In this document: positions 51,023 to 59,106 of the stretch, one piece after another
How the letters are laid out: each line of letters opens with the position of its first letter
Numbering within the stretch: the first letter of the stretch is position 1
NCBI GenBank assembly: GCA_035550795.1
Contig: DASZOL010000112.1
Span: 1 to 64,000, forward strand
Length of the DNA stretch: 64,000 nucleotides
Source of the DNA: DASRDR01 sp035550795
Lineage (GTDB): Bacteria; Methylomirabilota; Methylomirabilia; Rokubacteriales; DASRDR01
Direction: 5' to 3'
Program-made: the position numbers and the translations under genes
Notes under the pieces: generated by a model
Seen by the model: only the letters and a program-made list of their open reading frames with translations
Told to the model about the DNA's origin: nothing
The model's database searches: none

Positions 51023-52300
51023 TCAGGCGGAGGCCTTCGGGGGATCAGGGAGCCGCACCCAGGGGACGAGCAGCCAGCACATCGCCGTCGTGACCGCGCT
51101 GATGGCGATGAGCCAGTTGAGCCCTACCAGGTCGTAGAGCTGTCCCCCGAGCCACGCCGCTCCCGTCGTGCCGATGTTGTTGACGGACATCAGCGCGGCG
51201 AAGAAGGTCCCCTCTGCGTGGCGGGGGACCGCACGGGCCGCCAGGTCGAGAGTCGCCAGCAGCGCCACCGCCGAGACGAAGCCGACGAGGACGGTCAGCG
51301 CGACCGCCGACGGCCAGCCCATCAGGCCGTAGTAGGCGAGGGTCCCGGCCACGCCGATGCCGACGGCAAGGTTCAGCAGCGGCCGCGGCGCGACTCCCGT
51401 CGCGTAACGCCCGAAGACGAGGGCGCCGAGCATCGCGGCGCCGCTTCCGAGGCTTGCGAGGACGCCGAGCTGGATCTTGGTGATCCCCAGCGCGTCCACC
51501 ATGTAGTATTCGAGCGGCACCCCGAACGACGGGCTGAAGTTCCAGAGGAAGATGAACGCCGCCGCGCGCCAGAGCGGCCCCGAGCGGGCGCCCTCACGGA
51601 GGGCGGCGACCGTCTCCTGCACCGTGGATCGGTCGAACCGCGTCGGCGTCTCCTGCACCGCCCAGGCGGAGGCGGCGAACGAGAGCGCCGGGAACAGCGC
51701 GACCAGGAGAAAGGTCTTGCTGTAGGAGACGTGGGCCGAGAAGTAGCCTCCGGCAACGCCGGCCAGGAGACTCGCCCCGTAGACCGCCGCCCACTGAACC
51801 GACTGGAAGCGTGCCGTGAGGCCGCGCGCCTTGCCCTGCTCGACCATCACCGCGTCGCAGAGGACGTCCGTGAATGCGAGTCCCATGCCCGTCAGTCCGA
51901 GGATCACGAGCGTGAGGCCCCATGGATACGCGGGAAGCAGGCCCAGCACGAGCCAGCCGAGCGCGGCCATCGCAGTCGTCACGAGGAGGTAGGACCGCCG
52001 CCGGTACCCGAGGAGCGGGACGAGGTCCGACGTGAGCCCGTAGAGGGGCTTCACGTTCCAGGCGAATCCGATCAGCGCGAGGAAGGTGGCCGCCTCGGCG
52101 GCGCTGAGCCGCATCTCGTCCTTCAGCAGGAAGAAGATGGGCTGGGTCGCGAGCCCCGCCTTCGGCTCCGAGAGACCCTGGACGGCGTAGACAGTGGCGA
52201 AGAAGACCAGCAGGCGCCGGAGCGGCACCGGCCTCGCCGGGCCGGGGACTGCCGCGGGCGGATCGCCGGCCATGGCACCGTCGGGCGCCGTCCGGCTCAC
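51023..52300 (-). CDS. Folate-biopterin transporter (BT1)-like MFS protein
   Basis: 425 aa, twelve helices. 'GLSEPKAGLATQPIFFLLKDEMRLSAAEAATFLALIGFAWNVKPLYGLTSDLVPLLGYRRRSYL' region is the BT1 family signature: the S-E/K pair near helix 1, 'P.F.L', 'W.VKPLYG..SD..P..G.RR..Y'. 'LCDAVMVEQGK' after helix 4 also matches (D-A-.V). BT1 proteins move folates or pterins in protozoa and cyanobacteria; the bacterial substrate is untested. GTG 52300 gives the full frame; ATG 52273 is an alternative. Ten bases downstream of the RidA gene. Confidence 0.8.
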   Translation of the reverse strand: MSRTAPDGAMAGDPPAAVPGPARPVPLRRLLVFFATVYAVQGLSEPKAGLATQPIFFLLKDEMRLSAAEAATFLALIGFAWNVKPLYGLTSDLVPLLGYRRRSYLLVTTAMAALGWLVLGLLPAYPWGLTLVILGLTGMGLAFTDVLCDAVMVEQGKARGLTARFQSVQWAAVYGASLLAGVAGGYFSAHVSYSKTFLLVALFPALSFAASAWAVQETPTRFDRSTVQETVAALREGARSGPLWRAAAFIFLWNFSPSFGVPLEYYMVDALGITKIQLGVLASLGSGAAMLGALVFGRYATGVAPRPLLNLAVGIGVAGTLAYYGLMGWPSAVALTVLVGFVSAVALLATLDLAARAVPRHAEGTFFAALMSVNNIGTTGAAWLGGQLYDLVGLNWLIAISAVTTAMCWLLVPWVRLPDPPKASA

Positions 52301-52310
52301 CGCTCGATCG

Positions 52311-52700
52311 CTACGGTCGGACGACGAGGTCGATCTCGACCAGCGCGCCGAGGGCGAGCCCGGTCACGCCGATGCAGGTCCGACCGGGCAGGCGGCCCGG
52401 CGCGAAGTAACTCGCGTAGGCGGCGTTCATCGCCGGATAGTCGGCGAAGTTGACGAGGTAGACGCGCGCGAAGACGACCCGTGCCAGGCTGGTGGCCGCT
52501 CCCTGCAGGACGGCCTGGAGATTCTGCATGACACGGTGCGTCTGTTCCGTGATCCCGCCGGGGACCAGCTGTCCGGTCACGGGGTCTGCGGGAAGCTGCC
52601 CCGTGACGAAGAGGAACTCCCCGGCCCGCACCGCGTGACTGTACGGCGCCGTCGGTGGCGGTGGCGGGGCGCCGGCGACCATGAGGAACTCCAGGTCCAT
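52311..52700 (-). CDS. RidA/YjgF family protein (enamine/imine deaminase-like)
   Basis: 129 aa. 'PYSHAVRAGEFLFVTGQLPADPVTGQLVPGGITEQTHRVMQNLQAVL' contains the RidA start, and the C-terminal 'PGRTCIGVTGLALGALVEIDLVV' the P-x-R-x3-G-V-x3-L-A-L-G-A-L-V-E-I block. The substrate-binding Arg ('GRTC') of active RidA is present. It probably hydrolyses reactive 2-aminoacrylate-type enamines. ATG 52700. Confidence 0.92.
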   Translation of the reverse strand: MDLEFLMVAGAPPPPPTAPYSHAVRAGEFLFVTGQLPADPVTGQLVPGGITEQTHRVMQNLQAVLQGAATSLARVVFARVYLVNFADYPAMNAAYASYFAPGRLPGRTCIGVTGLALGALVEIDLVVRP

Positions 52701-52840
52701 GGCGCTTCAGGATGATCCCGCGCGCGAGCGGGTGTCAAGGCGCGCCCGCGCTTGACTTCGTGCAGGGCGCAGGCCAGAGTCGGGCCCGCGCCCGCAGCCG
52801 GGTCGCTCGGCGCGCGGCGGCGCACGCGGGAGGAGTGACG

Positions 52841-53869
52841 ATGCGGCTGGGGCTCGGCCTGGGATACGCGGGGGCGCGCGTCCACTTCGACGTGCAGGCC
52901 GTGCAGGACGCGGAGCGCCTCGGCTATCACTCCGTATGGACAGCGGAGGCCTACGGCTCGGACGCCGTAGTCCCGCTCGCCTGGGTCGGCGCCTTGACGT
53001 ACCGCATCCACCTCGGCACCGCCATCATGCAAATGGCGGCCCGCACGCCGGCGATGACGGCCATGACGGCGATGACGCTGGACGCGCTGTCCGGCGGGCG
53101 CGCACTTCTTGGCCTCGGCGTGTCCGGGCCGCAGGTCGTCGAGGGATGGCACGGGCAGCCCTTCGGCAGGCCCCTGGGCCGGACGCGCGAGTACGTGTCC
53201 ATCGTGCGCGGCATCCTCGCGCGTCAGCGACCGCTCGAGCATCATGGGGAGCACTACCAGATCCCGTATCGCGGGGCCGACGCGACCGGCCTCGGGAAGC
53301 CGCTCCGGAGCATCGTGCACGCGCGCGCCGACCTGCCGATCTATCTCGCCGCGATCGGACCGAAGAACGTCGCGCTCGCCGCCGAGATCGCGGACGGCTG
53401 GCTGCCCGTGTTCTTCTCGCCCGGCCGCGCCCGCCTCTTCCGGGACGCGCTGGCCGACGGTTTCGACCGGGCGGGAGACCCCGGCCGGCGGGAGCGGTTC
53501 GACGTGGCCCCCATGGCACCGGTCGTCGTCGGCGCAGATGTCGACGCGTGCCGGGCACGGGTCAAGCCCCGCCTGGCCCTCTACGTCGGGGGAATGGGGG
53601 CGCGCGGGCGGAACTTCTACTTCGACCTCGCCTGCCGGTACGGGTACGAAGAGGCGGCCGTCCGCATCCAGGACCTCTACCTGGCCGGGCGGCGCCCGGA
53701 GGCGGAGGCGGCGGTGCCGGACGCGCTCGTCGACGAGGTCGCGCTCTGCGGGCCGCGAGAGCGGATCCGGGAGCGCCTGGCCATCTGGCGCGAGGCGGGC
53801 GTCACCACGCTGGTCTGTGCGGCGTCCGAGCCCGAGGCGATGCGCGTGATGGCCGAACTCGTCCTGTAG
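52841..53869 (+). CDS. LLM-class flavin-dependent oxidoreductase, F420-type
   Basis: 342 aa bacterial luciferase-like TIM barrel. 'MRLGLGLGYAGARVHFDVQAVQDAERLGYHSVWTAEAYGSDAVVPLAW' and 'IHLGTAIMQMAARTPAMTAMTAMTLDALSGGRALLGLGVSGPQVVEGWHG' are typical of the F420-dependent subgroup (MSMEG-like 'LLM class F420-dependent' enzymes). 'LPIYLAAIGPKNVALAAEIADGWLP' is the second family block. A strong GGGAGGAG precedes ATG 52841. Whether it uses F420 or FMN cannot be decided without genome context. Confidence 0.87.
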   Translation: MRLGLGLGYAGARVHFDVQAVQDAERLGYHSVWTAEAYGSDAVVPLAWVGALTYRIHLGTAIMQMAARTPAMTAMTAMTLDALSGGRALLGLGVSGPQVVEGWHGQPFGRPLGRTREYVSIVRGILARQRPLEHHGEHYQIPYRGADATGLGKPLRSIVHARADLPIYLAAIGPKNVALAAEIADGWLPVFFSPGRARLFRDALADGFDRAGDPGRRERFDVAPMAPVVVGADVDACRARVKPRLALYVGGMGARGRNFYFDLACRYGYEEAAVRIQDLYLAGRRPEAEAAVPDALVDEVALCGPRERIRERLAIWREAGVTTLVCAASEPEAMRVMAELVL

Positions 53870-53935
53870 CGACCCCGGGCGAGCCCGCCCGACGCCGAGG
53901 CGGAGCCGCACCGGGTGGAAGGCCCTCGGGTCGGA

Positions 53936-54346
53936 TCAGAAGAAGCGACGCGCCTCCCTGAAGTCGTGGTCGCCGCGAACCTCTCCGTCCAGCGTATCGA
54001 GCGACTGCCGGATCGACGGGTTGTCACCCTGAACGGCGATCTGCCCTACGAGGACCTGCGCGCGCTCCCCCCACGCACGGGCTTTCGCCGCGTAGCGCCA
54101 GGGATCCGGGTGGGTAAGCTTGCTCTGCAGGATCTCGTCACGCAGGCGCTCGGCGCGCTCGCCGAGGGCGGGCCCGGCCGATGCCGGCGCCGGCCGCGGC
54201 GCCGGGACCGCTCGCGGCGCCGGAACGCTCGCCTTGGCCTTGGCGGCGGTCTTCTTCGCCGCCTTGGCGGCGGGTCGCCGGTCCGCGCTGGACACTGTGC
54301 TCGCACCTTTCTTTGTCGCCGAACGCGTCTGACGCTTCTTCGCCAC
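53936..54346 (-). CDS. Lys/Ala/Pro-rich N-tail protein, unknown function
   Basis: 136 aa from GTG 54346. The first 60 residues are Lys/Ala/Pro-rich and low-complexity ('KAAKKTAAKAKASVPAPRAV'), like histone H1-type tails of bacterial nucleoid-associated proteins. The C-terminal 75 residues are a compact charged helical part ('RAERLRDEILQSKLTHPDPW...'), with no family I recognise. It could be DNA-binding through the tail, by inference. Convergent with the LLM oxidoreductase gene. Confidence 0.6.
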   Translation of the reverse strand: MAKKRQTRSATKKGASTVSSADRRPAAKAAKKTAAKAKASVPAPRAVPAPRPAPASAGPALGERAERLRDEILQSKLTHPDPWRYAAKARAWGERAQVLVGQIAVQGDNPSIRQSLDTLDGEVRGDHDFREARRFF

Positions 54347-54388
54347 GGTCCCGTCGTCCTCCTCGCCTCGCTTCGGTGGTGTGATCGG

Positions 54389-55240
54389 TCAATTCCCGGG
54401 CTTCCGGGTCCTCCCTTCGGGCTCGGGCGGACCGGCCAGGGATCGCACGAGATGATACATCGCAAAGACCTCGAGGGCGAATGGGGGGAACCCGAGATAG
54501 CCGGCAAGAGGCATCTCGAAGAGTCGGACGGAAGGGAAGACGGGAACGCCGACGTAACGCCACTTGGCGAGGGCCCAGTAGTTCCAGAACTCCCAGAGAA
54601 TGCCGCAGACGACCCCGGCTGCGAGCCACCGCGAGATGAACTGCCGGTCCCCGGCTCGCCAGGACGCCAGGAAGGAGGGGCGCCCCGCCAGAGCGTTCAG
54701 CGGATCGAGCAGGAACAGGAAGCCGAGCCACACGAAGCCGAAGGTCCACGGCCGCAGGGCGACCGGAAGGAGAGGCGGCACGACCAGGAACACGCCCCCC
54801 ACCACCATCGCGAGGCGGAGCCCGAACGAGGGCGGAAGCGGCTCCCGCCGTGTCGCCGGCGTCGGCAGGGGCCCGGCCCCGAGCAGCGCGGCGGTCTGGA
54901 AGATGCCGGGCCAGATCGTCGCGAACGCCCACGCATAGGCCGCGGCGGCCACCCAGGGTGACTCAGGCACTCCGAAGTAGGTCCAGTTCCGGAGCCGTGC
55001 GTTGTAGCCTTCGAAGATCAGCCAGAGCGGGATCGAAACGGTCGCCATGAAGACCGCCTCCCGGGGACGGTCGTGGAGCAGCGACCGACCGTCGCGCCGG
55101 AGGACCCAGGCGTCCACCAGCAGGATGTAGGCGGTCCACATCACGGGGGTGAACCAGCGGGCGAGGGGCGCGATCTGCCAGGGGAGCAGAGCCTGGTCCA
55201 CCAGGAGAACGAGCGCGCCGAGCCAACCGTACCAGGCCAT
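54389..55240 (-). CDS. Polytopic membrane protein of unknown function
   Basis: 283 aa with about eight hydrophobic helices and short charged loops. Notable aromatic motifs are 'IFEGYNARLRNWTYFGVPESPW' and 'ILWEFWNYWALAKWRYVGVPVFP', two similar W/Y-rich loops that suggest an internal repeat (E-x2-N-x-R-x4-W-x-Y-x-G-V-P and E-F-W-N-Y-W...W-x-Y-V-G-V-P). No recognised enzyme motif. ATG 55240 is only 24 bp from the divergent GTG of the next gene, and AAGGAG directly abuts the ATG. Confidence 0.7.
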   Translation of the reverse strand: MAWYGWLGALVLLVDQALLPWQIAPLARWFTPVMWTAYILLVDAWVLRRDGRSLLHDRPREAVFMATVSIPLWLIFEGYNARLRNWTYFGVPESPWVAAAAYAWAFATIWPGIFQTAALLGAGPLPTPATRREPLPPSFGLRLAMVVGGVFLVVPPLLPVALRPWTFGFVWLGFLFLLDPLNALAGRPSFLASWRAGDRQFISRWLAAGVVCGILWEFWNYWALAKWRYVGVPVFPSVRLFEMPLAGYLGFPPFALEVFAMYHLVRSLAGPPEPEGRTRKPGN

Positions 55241-55249
55241 CTCCTTCTC

Positions 55250-55255
55250 TATATA
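55250..55255. promoter_or_regulatory. Shared palindromic TATATA between two divergent genes
   Basis: TATATA lies nine bases from both the leftward ATG (55240) and the rightward GTG (55265). It may act as a -10 in both directions, giving leaderless or nearly leaderless mRNAs, because the 24-bp gap cannot hold two ordinary leaders. Confidence 0.35.
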
Positions 55256-55264
55256 CTTGGAGCC

Positions 55265-55492
55265 GTGGCCGGTCGATGGACGCAAACGGCGGGGGGCGGG
55301 ATCCTCACCCGCCTCGTCCGCCGCCTCAACCTTCGCTTTCCGACCCTCTTCACGCTCTTTGCGGTCCTGACCCTGCTCGACCTCGTCGTGCCGGACCCCT
55401 TGCCGCTCGTCGACGAGCTGGGGCTGGCCCTCCTGACGCTCCTGCTCGGACTCTGGCGCGATCGGCGGCGTCCGCCGGCACCGGGACGCTAG
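55265..55492 (+). CDS. Small membrane protein, DUF6116-like
   Basis: 75 aa from GTG 55265. After a short polar N-terminus the sequence 'LRFPTLFTLFAVLTLLDLVVPDPLPLVDELGLALLTLLLGLW' forms two helices around the motif D-x3-P-D-P-x-P-x-V-D-E, the pattern of DUF6116 proteins; a basic Pro/Arg tail ends it. Function unknown. Divergent from the preceding membrane protein; the dehydrogenase operon starts 115 bp later. Confidence 0.68.
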   Translation: MAGRWTQTAGGGILTRLVRRLNLRFPTLFTLFAVLTLLDLVVPDPLPLVDELGLALLTLLLGLWRDRRRPPAPGR

Positions 55493-55607
55493 CGACGCCG
55501 TCCGCTCGGTCCGCTGGATTGCGCGTGAGCGCGCGCGAGAGGTTGACCTTCCGGGGCGGCTGGGTGGAAAATGACGGTGAGACGTCGGATCTCTGGGGGA
55601 GGCGTGC

Positions 55608-56702
55608 GTGCCGCGGAAGAGACTGGACGTCCCGTCGGTCGAGCATCTGTCGGTCGTTGACGAGGAGGGACACGTTGACGAGTCCCTCGAGCCCTCGATT
55701 CCGGCCGACGACCTCCGCCGGCTGTATCGCACGTTTCTGCTGGCCCGGCGCTTCGACGAGCGGATGCTCCGGCTCCAGCGCCAGGGACGCATCGGCACGT
55801 TCGGTCCGATCCGGGGCCACGAAGCGGCCGTTCTGGGCAGCGTTTTCGCGCTTCAGCGCACCGACTGGATGGTGCCCTACTACCGGGAGTGGCCCGCGTA
55901 CATGTGGCGCGGCTGGCCGCTCGACAACTTGATCCTCTACTACGCCGGTTACGCCGAGGGCATGCGGGTTCCTGACGGAATCCGGGACCTGCCTCTCTGC
56001 ATACCGATCGCGAGCCAGATGCCGCACGCGGTCGGACTGGCGTACGCGAGCCGGTTCAAGGGGGAAGGCAGCGTCGCCATGGTCTACTTCGGCGACGGCG
56101 CCTCGTCCCACGGAGACTGCCAGGAGGCGATGAACTTCGCCGGCGTCTTTCAGGTCCCGTTGGTGTTCTTCTGCCTGAACAACCAGTGGGCGATCTCGCT
56201 GCCGCGCGCCAAGCAGAGCCATGCCCGGACGCTCGCCCAGAAGGCGATCGCCTACGGCTTCCCGGGCGTTCAGGTGGACGGGAACGACCTGCTCGCCTGC
56301 TATGTGGCGGCCCGGGAAGCCGTCGATCGGGCGCGGCGCGGCGAGGGCCCGACGCTGATCGAGGCCCTGACATACCGTCTGTCGCTCCACACCACCGCGG
56401 ACGATCCGACCAAGTACCGCGACGAGGCGGAGGTCAAGGCGTGGGAGGCCCGGGAGCCCTTGCCCCGATTCCGTCGGTACCTCGAGGCGAAGGGCGTGCT
56501 CGACGCTGCCGCCGAGGCAGCCGTCGAGGCCGAGGTGGACGCGGAGATCCGGGCCGCCGTCGAGCGGGCTGAGGCGCGGATGCAGGCGAGCCTCCTCGAC
56601 GGGTTCGAGCACGTGTACGCCGAGCCGACCGAGGAGCTCCGGGGGCAGCGAGCGGAGCTCGAGCGCGAGCTGGCCGCGAGCGCCGAGGCGGCGCACGGAT
56701 AG
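55608..56702 (+). CDS. pdhA: 2-oxoacid (pyruvate) dehydrogenase E1 component, alpha subunit
   Basis: 364 aa thiamine-diphosphate enzyme subunit that decarboxylates pyruvate or a branched 2-oxoacid. The ThDP motif is 'VYFGDGASSHGDCQEAMNFAGVFQVPLVFFCLNN' (G-D-G ... N-N). 'GRIGTFGPIRGHEAAVLGSVFAL' and 'VPYYREWPAYMWRGWPL' are typical E1-alpha substrate-side blocks, and 'YRLSLHTTADDPTKYR' carries the phosphorylation-loop region (H-S/T) seen in E1-alpha. GTG 55608 has GGGGGAGG five bases upstream. First of four genes E1a-E1b-E2-E3. Confidence 0.93.
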   Translation: MPRKRLDVPSVEHLSVVDEEGHVDESLEPSIPADDLRRLYRTFLLARRFDERMLRLQRQGRIGTFGPIRGHEAAVLGSVFALQRTDWMVPYYREWPAYMWRGWPLDNLILYYAGYAEGMRVPDGIRDLPLCIPIASQMPHAVGLAYASRFKGEGSVAMVYFGDGASSHGDCQEAMNFAGVFQVPLVFFCLNNQWAISLPRAKQSHARTLAQKAIAYGFPGVQVDGNDLLACYVAAREAVDRARRGEGPTLIEALTYRLSLHTTADDPTKYRDEAEVKAWEAREPLPRFRRYLEAKGVLDAAAEAAVEAEVDAEIRAAVERAEARMQASLLDGFEHVYAEPTEELRGQRAELERELAASAEAAHG

Positions 56703-56741
56703 TGCCCCCCACGGAGCGCAAGAGCCGATGAGGAGCCGAGG

Positions 56742-57731
56742 ATGACTGAGCAGCGGAAGCTGACGATGGTCCAGGCCATCAACCTCGCCCTCATGCAGGA
56801 GATGGAGCGGGACGACGACGTCCTCGTGCTGGGCGAGGACATCGGTGTCGACGGCGGTGTGTTCCGCGTCACGGACGGGCTCCTCGCGAAGTTCGGGGAG
56901 CAGCGGGTCATCGACACGCCGCTGGCCGAGGGCGCCATCGTGGGCATGGCCATCGGCATGGCGATCTACGGGCTGAAGCCGGTCCCGGAGATCCAGTTCT
57001 CGGGCTTCTCCTTTCAGGCGTTCCATCAGATCGAGAACCACGCCGCCCGGTACCGGGCCCGGACGCGGGGCCGTTACCACATCCAAATGGTCGTCCGGAT
57101 GCCGTACGGCGGCGGCGTGCGCGCGCTCGAGCACCACTCCGAGAGCGAGGAGGCGTACTACGCGCACACGCCGGGCCTGAAGATCGTGATCCCGTCCAGC
57201 CCCCGGTCTGCCCGCGCGCTCCTGGTGAGCGCGATCCGCGACCCGGACACGGTGATCTTCTTCGAGCCGAAGGCCCTTTATCACGCCGTCAAGGAGGAGG
57301 TTCCCGTGGCGGAGGAGACGTGGCCGATCGGAAAGGCGCGCGTCGTCCGCGAGGGCCGGAACCTGACGCTGGTCGCCTACGGTGCGATGCTCCACCGCTG
57401 CCTGGAGGTCGCCGAGCGGGTCCGCGCGGAGGATGGCGCCGAGGTCGAGGTGGTCGATCTCCTGTCGATCTCGCCCATGGATACGGAGACGATCGCCGTG
57501 TCGGCCCGGAAGACGGGGCGCGTGGTCGTGGCCCACGAGGCGCAGCGAAGCTTCGGCGTCGGTGCCGAGGTCATCGCGCGCGTGGTGGAGACCGCGTTCC
57601 TCCAGCTGTCGGCGCCCGTCCGGCGTGTCACCGCGTTCGACATCGTCTACCCCGGCTTCGCGCGCGAGCGCGGCTGGTTGCCGGGACCGGACCGCGTGCT
57701 GCGCGCCGTCCGGGAGACGCTCTCCTTCTAG
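56742..57731 (+). CDS. pdhB: 2-oxoacid dehydrogenase E1 component, beta subunit
   Basis: 329 aa. 'VLGEDIGVDGGVFRVTDGLLAKFGEQRVIDTPLAEGAIVGMAIGMA' holds the Glu that activates ThDP, 'EIQFSGFSFQAFHQIENHAARYRART' and 'VRMPYGGGVRALEHHSESEEAYYAHTPGLKIVIPS' the cofactor and potassium site, and 'VDLLSISPMDTETI' starts the C-terminal transketolase domain. It forms the alpha2-beta2 E1 with the preceding gene (39 bp upstream). Confidence 0.95.
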   Translation: MTEQRKLTMVQAINLALMQEMERDDDVLVLGEDIGVDGGVFRVTDGLLAKFGEQRVIDTPLAEGAIVGMAIGMAIYGLKPVPEIQFSGFSFQAFHQIENHAARYRARTRGRYHIQMVVRMPYGGGVRALEHHSESEEAYYAHTPGLKIVIPSSPRSARALLVSAIRDPDTVIFFEPKALYHAVKEEVPVAEETWPIGKARVVREGRNLTLVAYGAMLHRCLEVAERVRAEDGAEVEVVDLLSISPMDTETIAVSARKTGRVVVAHEAQRSFGVGAEVIARVVETAFLQLSAPVRRVTAFDIVYPGFARERGWLPGPDRVLRAVRETLSF

Positions 57732-57760
57732 CGCGGCGCCAGCTCACCGCGACCCTTCCG

Positions 57761-59092
57761 ATGGCGAGAGACTTCAAGCTGCCCGACCTCGGGGAAGGCC
57801 TCACCGAGGCGGAGATTGTCCGCGTCCTCGTCGCCGAGGGCGAGGAGATCAAGGAGGATCAGGCCGTCCTCCTCGTGGAGACGGAGAAGGCCCAGGTCGA
57901 ACTGCCCTCGCCGTTCGGCGGACGGGTGGCGACCGTGCACGTCCAGCCCGGGGAGCGGGTGAAGGTGGGGGCCGTGCTGCTGAGCTTCGCCGATGCGGGG
58001 ACCGGCGGCCGCGGCGCGGCCCCGGCCCCGCCGGCCCCCGCGCGTGCCGCCGCCCCGGCGCCGGCCGTCTCGGCACCGGCGGCCCCGGCCGCGGCGCCGG
58101 CGCCCAGCCTCCCGCCGGCGGCCACTCCCGCGACGCGTCGCCTTGCACGCGAGCTTGGCGTGGAGCTCGCACTCGTGCGCGGTACTGGCCCCGGTGGCCG
58201 GATCCTGGACGTGGACGTCCGGGTGGCAGCGGGCGGTGGGGCGGCGACGGCTGCGCCGGCCGCGGCCTCGCCGGCCGCCGTCGTGCGGGCCGCCGCCCCG
58301 GCTCCAGCGACACCGGCGGCCCCCGCCGAGGCGGCCCGACCCCTCGCCGCCCCCGTCTCCCTGCCGTCTCTCCCGCGGTTCGAGCAATGGGGGCCAGTCG
58401 AGCGGGAGCCGCTTCGCGGAATCCGGCGCCGCAGCGCCGAGCACCTGTCGGTCGCTTGGGCTGCGATCCCGCACGTCACCCAGCACGACCAGGCCGACGT
58501 GACGGAGCTCGAGACGATGCGCCGCCGCCAGCAGAAGCGCGAGGGCGGGGAAAACGCCGACCTCACCCTGACCGTGTTTCTGGTCAAGGCGGCGGCGATG
58601 GTCCTTCGGGCGCACCCGCGCTTCAACGCGAGTCTCGACCACGGCACGGGCGAGCTGGTCGTCAAGCGCTACTACAACATCGGGGTGGCGGTGGACACGG
58701 ATCAGGGCCTCATGGTGCCGGTGGTGCGGGGGGTCGAGGGCAAGGGGATCCGAGACCTGGCGGCCGAGCTTACGCGCCTTGTCGCTCGCGCGCGCGAGGG
58801 GAAGGCGACCATCGAGGACCTGCGGGGCGGAAGCTTCACCGTGACGAACACCGGCGCGCTCGGGGGCACGGGGGCCACGCCGATCATCAACTACCCCGAG
58901 GTCGCCATCCTTGGAGTCGGCCGGGCCCGGCAGACCCCCGTCGTGCGGGACGGCCAGATCGTGCCGCGGCTCGTCCTACCCCTGTCGCTCGCCTTCGACC
59001 ACAGGGTCATCGACGGGATGGCGGCAGCGCGTTTCTCCACCGACCTCGTCGGGCTCCTCGAAGCTCCCGAGCGGCTCTTCCTCGAGGGATAG
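57761..59092 (+). CDS. pdhC: 2-oxoacid dehydrogenase E2, dihydrolipoamide acyltransferase
   Basis: 443 aa. A single lipoyl domain (1-80) carries K43 in 'VETEKAQVELPSP' for lipoylation. A 45-residue Ala/Pro linker, a peripheral-subunit-binding domain ('ATPATRRLARELGVELALVRGTGPGGRI') and a second Ala/Pro linker follow. The catalytic domain (about 205-443) ends with 'LPLSLAFDHRVIDGMAAARF', with His and Asp of the H-x3-D-G acyltransferase motif. One lipoyl domain is typical of Gram-positive and actinobacterial/BCKD-type E2. ATG 57761, 29 bp after E1-beta. Confidence 0.94.
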   Translation: MARDFKLPDLGEGLTEAEIVRVLVAEGEEIKEDQAVLLVETEKAQVELPSPFGGRVATVHVQPGERVKVGAVLLSFADAGTGGRGAAPAPPAPARAAAPAPAVSAPAAPAAAPAPSLPPAATPATRRLARELGVELALVRGTGPGGRILDVDVRVAAGGGAATAAPAAASPAAVVRAAAPAPATPAAPAEAARPLAAPVSLPSLPRFEQWGPVEREPLRGIRRRSAEHLSVAWAAIPHVTQHDQADVTELETMRRRQQKREGGENADLTLTVFLVKAAAMVLRAHPRFNASLDHGTGELVVKRYYNIGVAVDTDQGLMVPVVRGVEGKGIRDLAAELTRLVARAREGKATIEDLRGGSFTVTNTGALGGTGATPIINYPEVAILGVGRARQTPVVRDGQIVPRLVLPLSLAFDHRVIDGMAAARFSTDLVGLLEAPERLFLEG

Positions 59093-59106
59093 GGAGGGCT
59101 GCGCCC

